From: Henckelia pumila
Taxonomy: Eukaryota; Streptophyta; Magnoliopsida; Lamiales; Gesneriaceae
Direction: 5' to 3'
Length of the DNA stretch: 64,000 nucleotides
NCBI RefSeq assembly: GCF_033568475.1
Contig: NC_133123.1
Location: forward strand, 191,924,821-191,988,820
The translations under genes were made by a program, and so were the position numbers. Under the pieces are notes generated by a model. It made no database searches and was not told the DNA's origin. It was given only the letters and a program-made list of their open reading frames with translations. Below are positions 1-11,326 of this stretch, piece after piece (position 1 is the first letter of the stretch; every line of letters starts with the position of its first letter).

Positions 1-262
1 ATGCTCATAAATGTATTGATGATTCTGCATGAGGATCGTACACTGCAGACAACTTCCAGGGTCCAAAACTGGAATAAACGGTCGAATGCTTTATCTGCAG
101 TCATTCTGTGTTTTTGCCATTTTGGTACAACCTGTTGTCTTGATTTGCAGGAGTCAACAAATCTTCTGAAACGCCGGTTCTGCTTTTAATAAAGGATCCT
201 GCAAAAAACATCTTGTCACAGGTACTTGTCTCGAGATATCTAGATAGGCAGTTGGCATTCTA
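1..262. other. Unassigned sequence at window edge
   Basis: I see no recognisable gene here. The open frame from base 1 has no domain I know and probably is not coding. A pyrimidine stretch followed by TTTGCAG at about 140-150 could be a splice acceptor of something that begins left of the window, but nothing downstream supports that. Confidence 0.3.
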
Positions 263-545
263 CCGGTAGAGATATTTGTCCTCTGCTGGTTTGAATAACC
301 AGTCGATAAGCTTGTGACTTCAACCGGTCGAGAGATAAAGGCGGTTGACAAGCTTCCGGTAGATAGATTTATCCTCTGCTGGTTTTGATAGCCAGTCGAT
401 AGGCTTGTGACTTCAGCCGGTCGAGAGCAAAGGCGGTTGACAAGCTTCCGGTAGATAGATTTATCCTCTGCTGGTTTTGATAGCCAGTCGATAGGCTTGT
501 GACTTCAGCCGGTCGAGAGCAAAGGCGGTTGACAAGCTTCCGGTA
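263..545. repeat. 92-93 bp tandem repeat, three copies
   Basis: The phrase starting CCGGTAGA recurs at about 263, 356, 448 and (partially) 540, so the period is 92-93 bp. Copies two and three are nearly identical and the first is diverged. Each unit carries the small palindromic phrases CCGGT and TCGAGA and an AAGCTT site. No coding potential is evident. A minus-strand open frame that reaches into the array is explained by the repeat. Confidence 0.85.
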
Positions 546-2512
546 GAAGTTGTAGTAGATTCCTGAAATACAATGGTTGGCAGCACATTCCTATACAATG
601 AGTTGTTGTTTGTTATCACCAAAATATCGGATTCAACATCACTAGATCTAAATGGTGCAGGTGAGTTTGATTCAGTAGCTGATGACTTGGTCCCGACTGG
701 CGGCGATGACTTTTGAGCATCCACTGCTAGCTGGCTTGCCCTTGACCATTGCAGTATTTATTTCCGCACCTTTATGAGATTATTTTTCTGAGGATTGTAT
801 TGAGTTATTTACAGTGCATGTTTGCCACTATATCACTCACGTTATGATTTGACTATGTTTGAGTATTTTAACTAAGTATTTACGCATTTTGCGATATCGT
901 ATTTCGCGCGCTTGCATTTTCTTTAAATTATTTAGGCGTTTTAAAATTTTTTAGAGTTCAACCAATTCATCATATATTTCATTACGCGGAATAAAAACTA
1001 TTTTTAGTAGTGACACATATATGTATGGGCATATATGTGATGTTTAAATTTAAATTAAAAAAAATCCTTCGAGTTTTCGATCGTTTCACTTTAAGTCAAA
1101 GCTAGAGTTAGACTCTATGTCCTTAAGACGAATTTTCTCCACACACGGTGCTAATGGAATACGACAATCGTCTTTCAAGATACAACGACTTTGTTTTGTA
1201 ATAGGAGCACTCCAAATTACAAAATCGGACGAACTTTGAAGATGCTTTTTGAAATTTCTGGAAAATGATCAACAAATCTGGTATGCAGCAGTATATATGG
1301 ACGAAATATCAGTGTATTTTTCGAGTTTCAATGTGTGTAACCTTTTTCATTCAAACATATGAGATATATTTATAGAGATTGAAAGTCTTAAATGAAAAGA
1401 TGCATCAATTCAAATGAGACACGTCTTTTTACCAAAAGATTTACAAATAACCATCCTTTTTACACAACAATTCGGCCGCATGTCAATATTATTTGTAAAT
1501 TGCCGAACTCGATTTTTGAATGTGAATTCAAATTCAAATTGAATTTTCAATTCACATCAAGAGGCATCGGTTGGTACTCTTTGGGAAACTTGTCTCATTT
1601 GCATTTCCTTTTCACTTCAATAAATTTATATATCTATATAATATCTATATATATATATAATATCTATATTATATATATATTATATATATATATATATGTA
1701 TTATATATATTAATATAATATATAATTTTTTAATATTCAATCTTTTTACTCGATAAAATCCAAACAATTATTTGTGAAGACCTTATTAATTTTTTATTCA
1801 CCTTAATTGGTAATTGAGAAATAATTTTATCACAAATATTTTATCGATTTTAAATGGATACACAACCCACATTTTCAACAAAATTACATCATGATTTCAT
1901 ATAATTTTGGATCATTTTCTTAAAACAATCTCCATCTTATGAAATTAATACATCATGATTCATATAGTTAGTCTACAGTCATCTTATATTATATATTATA
2001 TACAATAAAAGATGTGTATATGTGTGTGTCCATGTGTAATGAGTTTTATTTTATATTAATTCAAGGAATATTATACACGCAATAGTAAATATAATAAACT
2101 TTTATATAATTACATTTATGTATGTTAGATTGAAATAATAATTTTTCAAACAATTAATTATTATTTATCCTATTAATTCATTCACATTTATCTAAATTAA
2201 TATAATTCATTGTCCCAACATTATGAATTTAGAAAATTTTACTATAATTTTATATACAAAGTTCACATATGAGAATAAATAATCAAATTTAGATGCAACA
2301 TCCATGAGATATCTTAAAAAAAAGGTAATATTAAGTTTTCAGGCACATAGGTTGTCGATATAAATGGAAGCAAACACAAAGTTATATTACATGCTCAAGA
2401 AATTGCTTTTGGAAATTGGTAGGTATCTTTGAGACGTTCTCACGAGTCAATTTTGTGTGACGAATATCTTATCTTGGTCATCCATAAAATTTCTATGCTA
2501 AAAATATTAATT
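546..2512. other. AT-rich intergenic region with AT microsatellite
   Basis: No gene is recognised. The stretch is strongly AT-rich and includes an imperfect (AT)n/(TATATC)n microsatellite at about 1621-1715. A short purine run at about 2514-2545 precedes the MSRB gene and could lie in its promoter or 5' UTR. Confidence 0.6.
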
Positions 2513-2700
2513 TTAAAAAAAGAAAAAAAAAAAAAAAAAAAGAAAGACCAAACCAAGTCCATAAATTTGGATCATGCATCCAAACCAAACTTTATTATCC
2601 ATAGGGATGCAGCCAACATTTGGTGGCGCGAGGCGGTCACGCACTATCTCGTTGAACTTCCCATCTGCACCGCACAAAAAAATTCAATCTTTCCCACCAA

Positions 2701-4741
2701 ATGGGCTCCCAGATCCTTAGAATATCGCCATTTGCCTCTTCTAGAACGCTCGTTCGCAAACCCACCTCTCCCATCTCAAGATTTATACCAAGATCAGCAT
2801 ACCCAGTTACCAGTTTCAACAGAGACCACTCCACCCATTTTCTATTCACGAAGCCCCTTGGATATCGCGTCGTTTCATCTGGTGGGTTTTGTGGCTCGAG
2901 CGTTAATCGGAGCAGAAGAGAGTTCAGAGGCGGAGTTGTGGCTATGGCGGCTTCCGGGTCTGTGCAGAAATCCGAGGATGAGTGGCGTGCAATTCTTTCG
3001 CCCGAGCAGTTTCGGATTCTCAGAGAGAAAGGCACCGAGTGAGTTCGATTCCATGTTTATGTGTGCTGTCATATTAGATTGATTGCTTGTCAGTTCTTGT
3101 AATCGTTATGGGATTCATTGGTCTTGGCGTTTCTTGAAATCTAGCTGTTTTATGTTCTTGATTTTGCTATTCTTGTTTATTTATTGATTTAAAGAACTTG
3201 GCTGATTGAGATGACTGTTGTTTTCCTCCTCATAAATCAGAATGCTGAACGTCACTTCATGAGCTGATAATTTGGTGATGATTTTGTTACTTTAATTGTT
3301 GGCAATCTGTTGGCTTAATAATTTCTCTTTTTGGAGTGAAATGGATGCAAGTTTTTCACAATTGTAATAATAATAATAACAATAAAAAAGAGCATGAAAG
3401 GGAATAAAAGCAATACAATCCATCAAAAAATTCAGCCTCGAGCTCTACGTCCCTGGCCAAACGTTTGAAGCTAAAATTCGTATTTGGTTCTCTCTTAATT
3501 GTCTCAAAACAACTACCGTTTATATTTCTAAGATATACTACAAGTAAGCATTAATCTTTATGATTCATTCACATATAATATTTATTGCAGTCCTGATAAT
3601 CCTGAATCGAGTTTATGACAATCATGTCAAATATAAAATCTTTTTTCACATATCCTAGTGTATCATCCAGTGTCACTATCTTTATTTGGAGTTGGAACTT
3701 GGAAGTCTTTCTATTTGTCAGTGAGTGCACATGTGAGGACGGTCCTGGCAGTAACTTCGGTTGAGCCTAACCGTCGTTTCATCTCGTCTCTGCCAATTGC
3801 CATCCACTGTAGTCAAGGCAAAAAGCTTGAGATCTCCTTAATATTGCTTGGTACAGTCATATATTGCGAAGTAAGTCAATCTGCTCATCTGTTGAGAATT
3901 GAGGATAGCTTCCAAAATTCTCCATTGGTTTAACCATGAGGCTTATCCCTTTCCTTTCTTGAAAATTTAAGGGAAGGAAGAATTTGGGTGCTAGAGTGTC
4001 AGATATTCTAGCACGTTCAAGTGGTGCTGTGGTGGTGAAGCTGTTTTTTGGCTTCAGTTAACTGAAATTCGCTTTTGTTGATGTTTTTAGTGTGTGTGTG
4101 GGAGAGAATTCAGTGCCAGTTGAACATGATTTTACTCAGTTTTATTCCCTCTAAACGGAGGAAAGCTGCCATTAATACTCATCATGAAGTATCATAGCTT
4201 CGATCTTGTTTTGCTCATTTCAAGGATATGTTATGAAGTAAAGGGTTGATTTACAGTTTTTTGAAGGTCAAACCATATGTTACCAATATCCTACAAGATT
4301 TATTTGTGCACATGAATGCTAACAGGTATCCAGGTACTGGGATTTATGATAAGTTCTCTGAAGAGGGTGTATACCAGTGTGCAGGATGTGGAACACCCCT
4401 CTACAAGTCGACAACCAAATTTAACTCGGGATGTGGTTGGCCAGCATTCTTTGAGGGTCTCCCTGGAGCCATAAACCGATATGTAGGTTCCCCCTTTTTC
4501 CATTCATTCCTTCTTTGCATACTTCTCACGCATCTCAAAAAAATCGAGTTACATTTGCATGGTGCATGTGCTTATGCAGCCTGATCTCGACGGAAGGAGG
4601 GTAGAAATCACATGTGCAGCTTGTGGGGGACACCTCGGGCATGTTTTCAATGGTGAAGGATTCCGTACACCCACTGATGAACGCCATTGCGTCAATAGTG
4701 TGTCCCTGAAGTTCACTCCAGGAAATTCTGATTCGTCTTAG
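2701..4741 (+). CDS. MSRB2: Peptide methionine-R-sulfoxide reductase B, plastid type (3 exons)
   Basis: The enzyme reduces methionine-R-sulfoxide in oxidised proteins; its electrons normally come from thioredoxin. I join exons 2701-3038, 4326-4482 and 4580-4741; the introns are GT-AG and the phases match. This gives 218 aa. Residues 1 to about 80 are rich in Ser/Arg and poor in acidic residues, as in a chloroplast transit peptide. The zinc site is Cys131/Cys134 (CAGC) and Cys177/Cys180 (CAAC). GCGWPAF around Cys149 supplies the likely resolving cysteine, and RHCVNS places the catalytic cysteine at 202. Domain order and length fit the plant plastid MSRB2 family. An in-frame ATG at 2944 (residue 82) would give a form without the transit peptide. 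The start at 2701 is the first ATG of an open exon and is preferred. No frameshift or missing key residue is seen. Confidence 0.93.
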
Positions 4742-4823
4742 TAATGGGCGCGTTACGTGCTCGTCCCTAAAGTTCATTCCAGGAAATTCTGATTCATCTT
4801 TGTAAAGGGCGCGTTACGTGCTC
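4702..4823 (+). repeat. 61-bp tandem duplication across the MSRB2 stop codon
   Basis: Two adjacent copies, 4702-4762 and 4763-4823, have an exact 61-bp period. Copy 1 contains the last 12 sense codons of MSRB2 and its TAG stop. Copy 2 lies in the 3' UTR; the base matching the first of the stop trinucleotide context is changed, so the stop reads TTG there and is followed by TAA. The copies differ at a handful of positions, so the duplication is not brand new. Confidence 0.9.
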
Positions 4824-5018
4824 GTCCAAACACAATGATGTTTGTGTAAATTGGCTAATAAACTAAACTACTACTGCTTTTTTTATGTAACTGGTCATGA
4901 TAGAGCAAAAAGGTTGTGTGTTTTTGGGTATGCTTTGGTGCATTGGATGGTGGTTGTGATATTCCATGGATGCAAAATTGTTCTTCCAGACTTTGTTTTG
5001 ATATGGCATTGCGCGTTG

Positions 5019-5210
5019 TTAGTTGATGGGACAAATCATTGAACCATTAGATCTACAATTATTGAACCATTAGATCTATAATTAGAGTAGATAGATATTG
5101 TTAGTTGGTGTTATAAATCATTGAACATTTAGATCTGCAATTAGAGTAGATAGATATTGTTAGTTGACGTGATTCATTGAACCATTATATCTATAATTAT
5201 ATTAAGTTGA
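5019..5210. repeat. Short diverged tandem repeats (60-80 bp units)
   Basis: The phrases GTTAGTTG, ATCATTGAACC and TTAGATCT recur at about 5019, 5099 and 5159 with variable spacing. This is non-coding sequence downstream of MSRB2. Confidence 0.7.
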
Positions 5211-5910
5211 AATCTACTGTTAAGGACCCATAATTAACCAACCACGGTCAAATGTTTTTTCGATTTATGATCTCGTTTTATTATTATTTATTTATAAAAA
5301 AAGGTCATATTTTCAGGTTCTTTGTTAAATAAATAAATTCTATTTATCCTTAATTTTCCAGTGTTTTCAGTAAAATCTTCGTAGTTATTAATGATGTGCA
5401 GAATGGAAGTAGTGGGGACTGGGTTGGTTTTTACGTTTTTTAATTATAAAAGTAATAATAATACTAAGAAATAAGAAATTAAATGTGGGAAAGAATTAAA
5501 TGATGACCAGATGTTGGTTGCAATATCTTTTTAGAAAATAAGATGAGATAAGAGAGGACTTTTATTTGATTGTTCATTATTGTACTCTCTAAAAATAAAA
5601 TAAAAACCTTCTCCGCTTTTCATTAATAAAATAAATTTCTGGAAAGTTTGACTAACGGATCATTCTTTATAGGCTAAATAATTTTGTCCGAAAACAATAA
5701 TGTCGAATAATATAACATAAATTTTTTTATAGGATGGATAATCTTGAGTTAATTTTATGAGCATATCTTTAATTCGATTCGATTGTAATTTATTTTATTA
5801 TTTATGTTGAAAATTTTACTTCTCATTATATATTGGCTGAGTCGATGGTCAAAAGGATACGTGTTATAATTATTCATAATATATCTTTTATCTTCTAATA
5901 TATAATATAA
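5211..5910. other. AT-rich intergenic sequence, nothing recognised
   Basis: Stop codons are frequent in all frames. No promoter, RNA gene or transposon terminus could be supported. Confidence 0.5.
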
Positions 5911-6699
5911 GGTTGTGTTTACTTGCTATGATAAATATATGATTATATTAATAATCTTATGCAATTACATGTTTATTTGTTTTTTGAAAGCCCGTATTAA
6001 CTCATAAAACGCATCCATATTTACTTAATTTAAACTTTAAACCTCGATGATTTATCACAAATAAATGGTGTGATAAATAATCATTTTTAACTAATTATGT
6101 TTTCAGTTAAAAAAAAACTTACACTAATATCCTTAATTTACTTCCCAAAAAAATAATATATGAAAACCCCATTTTAAAAAAATTATATAACTTGGATATA
6201 AATTTCAAATACTTTAAGATATATTAATACATTTTATTTGATTTTAATATACGAAAGATCTATTTAAAAATTATAAAACATGAATAAAAATTCCAATAAT
6301 TTAATATATGATTAATACATTTCTTTAGATTTTATTCTTATTCATGGAAATTTTTTTAACTCAATTATTAATTTTTATTTTAAAAAATAAATAATTTTTA
6401 TACTCAATAATTTTGGTCAATTAAAATAATTTATATGTGGATTAATAATAATTTACATTCTTCAATAAAAAATCACAATCTCAATTTTAAAAAAAAAAAA
6501 ACTTAAAATAAGATTATATATTATAAACAAAGGGCAAAATTGTAACTCGTCACTTAATCATAATATCAATCACAAAATTGATCCATCAAAGTAAACATGT
6601 GATTGTTTATGCATCATTATTCAACATCCTATAAAATTAGTTTAATAATCTTAGTTTTATTTATCTATATATAATTAATCTCACTAAGTAAACACAACT
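5911..6699. mobile_element. Tourist/PIF-Harbinger-like MITE, 789 bp
   Basis: The left end GGTTGTGTTTACTTG (5911) is inverted at the right end as CAAGTAAACACAACT-like sequence ending at 6699; about 13 of the first 15 positions pair. A 3-bp TAA flanks both ends (5908-5910 and 6700-6702), as expected for PIF/Harbinger insertions. The interior is AT-rich and has no transposase frame, so the element is non-autonomous. TIR similarity becomes weak further inside. Confidence 0.7.
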
Positions 6700-7140
6700 T
6701 AAGAGTACTTTATATTGGTTATATGAAATAGTGGTTATTGGTGTGATTTTAGATTTGTTTAAAATACTTTTTATCTTATTAGAATAACTAAATGGTTTTA
6801 TTTATTATAATAGTATTTTGTATATTTTATTTTTCTCTTACCATTTCAATTTCAAAAACCAATAATTTTAATTAAAAAAACCCCATTCTTTAAACATTGT
6901 TTGTGACATGATCTGGTACTTTTGTATTAAATGTGGGGGATATTTATGTTTATTTTGCAAATAACCTTCAAATACCTAATAAAATGATACGTGCCAAAAA
7001 ATTATATATTAAAATCATGGTCAAATAAAATATTTTATTTTTAAATTTCTATGATTAATATATTTGATACCCACATTTCTATTACTTTCAACATCAACAA
7101 TCTTTGTCCATAGAAGTGAAATTTGATGCTATAGTTATTT
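6700..7140. other. AT-rich spacer, nothing recognised
   Basis: There is no coding frame and no identifiable repeat terminus in this stretch between the MITE and the hairpin at 7141. Confidence 0.45.
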
Positions 7141-7270
7141 TAAGGGTAAATTATAAATCAATACCTAAACCAAAATTTACAATTTATTTATAAATACCTA
7201 CATCATTAAAACTTATTTTCTACTCCCTGGAGAGAGAAAATTTTGTTTAAAAATACCCATTCTACCCTTA
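7141..7270. repeat. 130-bp segment with TAAGGGTA/TACCCTTA inverted ends
   Basis: TAAGGGTA at 7141-7148 pairs with TACCCTTA at 7263-7270. The interior is short and non-coding. It may be a tiny MITE or a chance hairpin. It lies just left of the integrated pararetrovirus. Confidence 0.45.
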
Positions 7271-7310
7271 TCTATTAATTACCCCATAAACAACTAAAAA
7301 AAATGGGAGA

Positions 7311-9358
7311 ATGGAAACTAAAAACAAAACTAATCCAAATAGTATTTATATAAAAATTCAAATAAAAATAAAAAAACATAAATCATATCATATACATGCT
7401 TATGTTGATACATGAGCAAGTATGTGTCTAGCAAGTAAACATATACTTCCAAGTCATTATTGGAAGAAATATGATAAAGGATTAAAAGTTCGAATAGGAG
7501 ATGGATCAATTATTATGCTAGATACAGTAGCAAAAAAATTGAAAATAGAAATCGAAGAAACAAAATTTATAATACCAATTATATATCAAATAGAATCTGG
7601 AATGAATATTATAATAGGTAATAACTTTATAAGACAATATCTTCCATTTACTCAATTTGAAGATCACATAACTTTAAACAAAGAATCATCAATGATTTAC
7701 ATTCCCAAAATAAGAACGACATTTCGTGTAGGAAATGAAGGATTTACAAAGAATTTCCACAAACGAAATACAAATTCGATAGAATTAAAAATAGAAAATA
7801 TTCTAACAATTAATCTTGAAAAAGAGATCATGAAGAAATTTCATGATATTTGTTCTGAAAATCCTCAAGACAAAATTAAGAAACGAAAACAATTTATTGC
7901 TTCAATAAAACTTAAAGATCCAAATATTACAATCCGCGAAGCTCCTAGGAGATGCAACATGGATGATGCAAAAATATTTGAGAAAGAAGTTCAAGAATTA
8001 CTCAAACTCAAGATAATCATTCCAAGTAAGAGTCCTCACTCTTCACCAGCTTTTTATGTTAGCAAGAAAGACACTGACAAGAAAAGAATGGTAATTGATT
8101 ATCGAAAAATGAATAGTGCAACAATTATGGACGGATATTACATCCCAAACAAAAATGATTTATTATCTTACATAGGAGGAATGCAATATTTCTCCAGTTT
8201 AGATTGTAAATCAGGATTCTGGCAAATTCAGCTAGATCTACAAACCCAATTACTTACAGCATTTAGTTGTCCAAAAGAACAATACCAATGGACAGTATTA
8301 CCTTTCGGACTAAAACAAACACCATGTATTTTTCAAAGATACATGGATGAATCATTCAAACCTTATATAGATTTTTGTTGTGTCTATATAGATGATATAT
8401 TAATTTACTCAAAAACATTAGATCAACATTATAAAGACCTCATGATAGTTTTAGATATTTGTCATAAAGATGGAATTATACTTTCTGAAAAGAAAGCACA
8501 ATTTTTTAAAACCAAGATAAATTACTTAGGATTACAAATTGAAAATGGTAAACATTGTTTACAACAACATATACTTAAGAAAATTCATGATTTTTCTAGT
8601 AAAATTAAAGATAAAGATCAATTAAGAAGATTCCTATGATTACTTACATATTCTGGAAATTACATTAAGAAATTAGCAGAGATAAGAAAACCTTTACAGA
8701 TAAAACTTAAGCAATGTTATAAATGAAACTGGTCAAAAGAAGATACTAATTACATAGATACAATTAAGAAGAAAATAATTAGTAATCTCCCTGAATTATA
8801 TTTTCCATCAAATCATGATATAATAATAATTGAAACGGATGCATCAGATGAATACTGGGGAGCATGTTTAAAAGCATATACAGGAGAAAGAAATTTAGAA
8901 AAACTTGCTAAAACAGCTACCAGAAATAGTGAAGAATTATGTAATTATACATCAGGAACTTTTCAAGGTGCACAGTTAAATTATCACTCAAATGAAAAAA
9001 AAAATTATTAGCCTTAATTTTTACAATTAGGACTTATGAAATTTATATTATTTCTAAACTATTTTTAGTTAGAACAGATAATATGAATTTAATATATTTC
9101 AAAACAAGGAAAATATCAAGAAATGCAGGAAGAAATGCAGCACGATTAATTAGATGGCAGTTGGAATTGAATCATTATCAGTTTGAGATTCAGCATGTCA
9201 AAGGAACAGATAATTCATTACCCGGTGCATTAACCAGAGAACTTCACCCAAATTATACTATCCGTAGTAACAGAATAATAAAAGAGATCCTAAGAGATCC
9301 AGAAAATGACTTTGAGTCATCCGAACATGCCTTAAAAAGCAAGATGAATATAAATTAA
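7311..9358 (+). pseudogene. Caulimovirid polymerase polyprotein (protease-RT-RNase H), broken
   Basis: The frame opens at ATG 7311. The aspartic-protease active-site region lies at 7401-7424, the reverse transcriptase at about 7900-8640, and RNase H from about 8820 to the stop at 9356. The RT keeps its catalytic YIDD (8385-8396). Breaks: in-frame TGA at 7413-7415 inside the protease active-site motif (Asp-Thr before it, Ala-Ser after it); TGA at 8637-8639 at the end of RT; TGA at 8724-8726 in the connection; and a frameshift in the A10 run at 8995-9004 inside RNase H. The longest open stretch is 7422-8639 (405 codons). Total span (about 680 codons) matches complete caulimovirus polymerases. 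This copy cannot make the full polyprotein. Confidence 0.9.
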
Positions 9359-9476
9359 TGAAAAGAGATTTATATTCAGAAACATGCATTATTTTATGAC
9401 TATAAAGTCATCCGAACATGCCTCAGAAAGCATGGGGAATATAAATTGATGAAATGAGATTTATATTCAGATACAT
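9316..9476 (+). repeat. 91-bp direct repeat between polymerase and transactivator genes
   Basis: The phrase GTCATCCGAACATGCCT starts at 9316 and again at 9407. It is followed in both copies by similar text ending in GAGATTTATATTCAGA. Copy 1 contains the end of the RNase H frame, so the duplication extended the region between the two viral genes. Confidence 0.8.
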
Positions 9477-9628
9477 AAATTACTCTATGAGTAAAGATTC
9501 GGTTCTTGTAAAAAAATCTATAAATGCAATAATACGCATAATAAAATTATCCGAATTACTCACGAAAAGAGTTATTTTACTAACCATTATATATATAAAT
9601 ATGTTTTCTTGTGGAGAATATAATCAAG

Positions 9629-9727
9629 ATGGAGCAACTAAGTCAATTAAAAGAACAATTGATTGACTTACATGAAGAAATCCAAATTCTTCAACTAAAA
9701 AAAAAGAATTTGAGTAGAAAAATTTAA
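9629..9727 (+). CDS. 32-codon leucine-rich frame just upstream of the transactivator
   Basis: ATG at 9629, stop TAA at 9725-9727. The peptide is rich in Leu, Gln, Glu and Lys, with Leu/Ile at near-heptad spacing, which is compatible with a short coiled coil. It ends 15 bases before the transactivator ATG. It may be a leader peptide or a chance frame; I recognise no family. Confidence 0.3.
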   Translation: MEQLSQLKEQLIDLHEEIQILQLKKKNLSRKI

Positions 9728-9742
9728 AGGATAGAAGAGAAG

Positions 9743-10804
9743 ATGACAACTTCGTCATCATCATCTTCACCAAGAACACCAATCAAAATGGCAACTCCAT
9801 TTGACAAAATAATGGAGATGAAAGAAAATCAATCAGTGGTCACAGTCAACACTGACAAAGAAAAAGAAAATGGAAAAGAATCGGGGGTCACAGCCAGCAC
9901 CGAGGAAAAAGAAAAAGAAAAAAAAAGGACGTTCAAAAGCGCCCTCGAAAAAAGAGGAAGAAAGATGGTCAATCTAAGACCACAAAAACCAATTTTTGAA
10001 AAAACAAATTTTACAGAGAAATTCAAGAATGAGTTTTTTGAAACATTAAACTATTTAAGAACAGTTAAGACAAATGCAGGTCATTGGCTACAGAATTGTG
10101 ACACACAACACATATCTAGAGCAAGAACATTGCAAGGCGCTCCAGCACATGAAGTTGCAAGATTCTTCTCAAACGGATTATTAAGTGGATTGGAAGTCAG
10201 TCCAAACAATCAAAAAATAGAACTATTTCCATATCAACTGAGAAATAGTATCGTTCAATTCAAGAAAGCAGTCTTTAAAGACGATCCAATATTAACACTA
10301 AACATTCATTCAACTCTTCCAGATTGGGATAATGATAAATTCTACCAACCAATGGTATACATCCAGTGTCGGAGGAATAAAGAGAAATTCTTATTCGAAG
10401 GATCAAATGAAGAGAAACCAGTCATGGATATCTCAACACTTCCTGAGATAAGAATAAAGACATTAATTGACATGATCTCAAAGACGGGAAAGATTGATGA
10501 AAATTCAAAGGTTAAAATAAATTTTGCAACTAGTAAAATTTTATTAACCATTGGACACAAGGAGACAATCCAAAAGAAAGATCAAGCCATGTTAGCTCAA
10601 TTCGAAGCTCCGATCTATGAAGCAATAGTTGACATGACCAGAGAAACTCAACAAATGCTATGTCAAAGACTAGGAACAATGATTTCCACTCACAGATGTG
10701 GACATTGCCAACCAATTCAGACAGAAGAAGCAGCTGTCAAAGAAGACAAACCAATAAAAAAATGGTCCGAAGGTACCAATGATTCAGATAGTGACACAAT
10801 GTAA
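9743..10804 (+). CDS. Caulimovirid transactivator/viroplasmin (inclusion body protein), open frame
   Basis: 353 codons, uninterrupted. In this family the protein forms cytoplasmic viroplasms and lets ribosomes reinitiate on the polycistronic viral RNA. The N-terminal ~60 residues are Ser/Thr/Lys/Glu-rich and disordered. Residues about 75-260 form the conserved core, and the C-terminus has a His/Cys cluster (RCGHC) followed by an acidic tail. Position directly after the polymerase and before the promoter is as in caulimo- and soymoviruses. It is somewhat shorter than the roughly 400-520 aa usual for related viruses. It is the only large viral gene here with no stop or frameshift. Assignment rests on location, length and the core pattern; I could not run a profile search. 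Confidence 0.75.
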   Translation: MTTSSSSSSPRTPIKMATPFDKIMEMKENQSVVTVNTDKEKENGKESGVTASTEEKEKEKKRTFKSALEKRGRKMVNLRPQKPIFEKTNFTEKFKNEFFETLNYLRTVKTNAGHWLQNCDTQHISRARTLQGAPAHEVARFFSNGLLSGLEVSPNNQKIELFPYQLRNSIVQFKKAVFKDDPILTLNIHSTLPDWDNDKFYQPMVYIQCRRNKEKFLFEGSNEEKPVMDISTLPEIRIKTLIDMISKTGKIDENSKVKINFATSKILLTIGHKETIQKKDQAMLAQFEAPIYEAIVDMTRETQQMLCQRLGTMISTHRCGHCQPIQTEEAAVKEDKPIKKWSEGTNDSDSDTM

Positions 10805-10809
10805 AAACA

Positions 10810-10975
10810 AATGAAATTGTGGACCACACCACATGTGAAAGGCATCCACTCAGATGTAAAATGAGTTGTTTTCTATTATGTAGCGTCGTGTGGTCCCCCT
10901 CTTTTCCTTTATTTTAATTATGTACGCGTTTCTCCACGCCTATAAAAGGAGATGTTTGTGCTGTAAATAAGGAAG
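10810..10975 (+). promoter_or_regulatory. Pararetroviral pregenomic RNA promoter
   Basis: A TATA box (TATAAAA) lies at 10941-10947, followed by a CT-rich stretch (TCTCTCTCTCTC) near 10990 that may mark the early leader. Upstream, GGACCAC at about 10822 and its inverse GTGTGGTCC at about 10890 form an inverted pair; GTGGTCCC matches the plant TCP-factor consensus GTGGNCCC. The position between transactivator and primer site matches the 35S-type promoter of the family. It reads toward KEA3, whose start codon is 5.5 kb away. Confidence 0.65.
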
Positions 10976-11326
10976 AAGCGAAGTTTGAGTATCTCTCTCT
11001 CTCTTCTTAAGTTTCTTACAATCTAGTTCATACAAGACGTATGAAAACTATCAGAGATTAAGAAACATAAAAATCAGAAACAAAACTAAGCTCTATGGCA
11101 AATAACTAAACAAGCAGGGCGTAAGGAGGATAAGGTTGGAAGTCAACCATTGAAGATTCGAGGTGAGAGTAAACCTGAAGATCCACACAGCAAGTACCAT
11201 CTGATCAGGTGATCTTTAAGGAAAAGCAAGGATTTGGCCTCTGCTCAAAACCAAGATTCAATCAATCAAGGTAACCTTCCTGAACCTCCTGATACCCTTA
11301 AATTAAAATTTACGCAAAACTTTATC

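Noticed and set aside
263..545. CRISPR-like repeat array
   Set aside because: The 92-bp units are contiguous with no unique spacers, and the sequence is plant nuclear DNA.
461..724. 87-codon minus-strand open frame
   Set aside because: It overlaps the 92-bp tandem repeats and has no recognisable domain.
2429..3082. 217-codon open frame overlapping MSRB2 exon 1
   Set aside because: It is in another frame and begins in a poly-purine tract; MSRB2 in the frame starting at 2701 is clearly the real gene.
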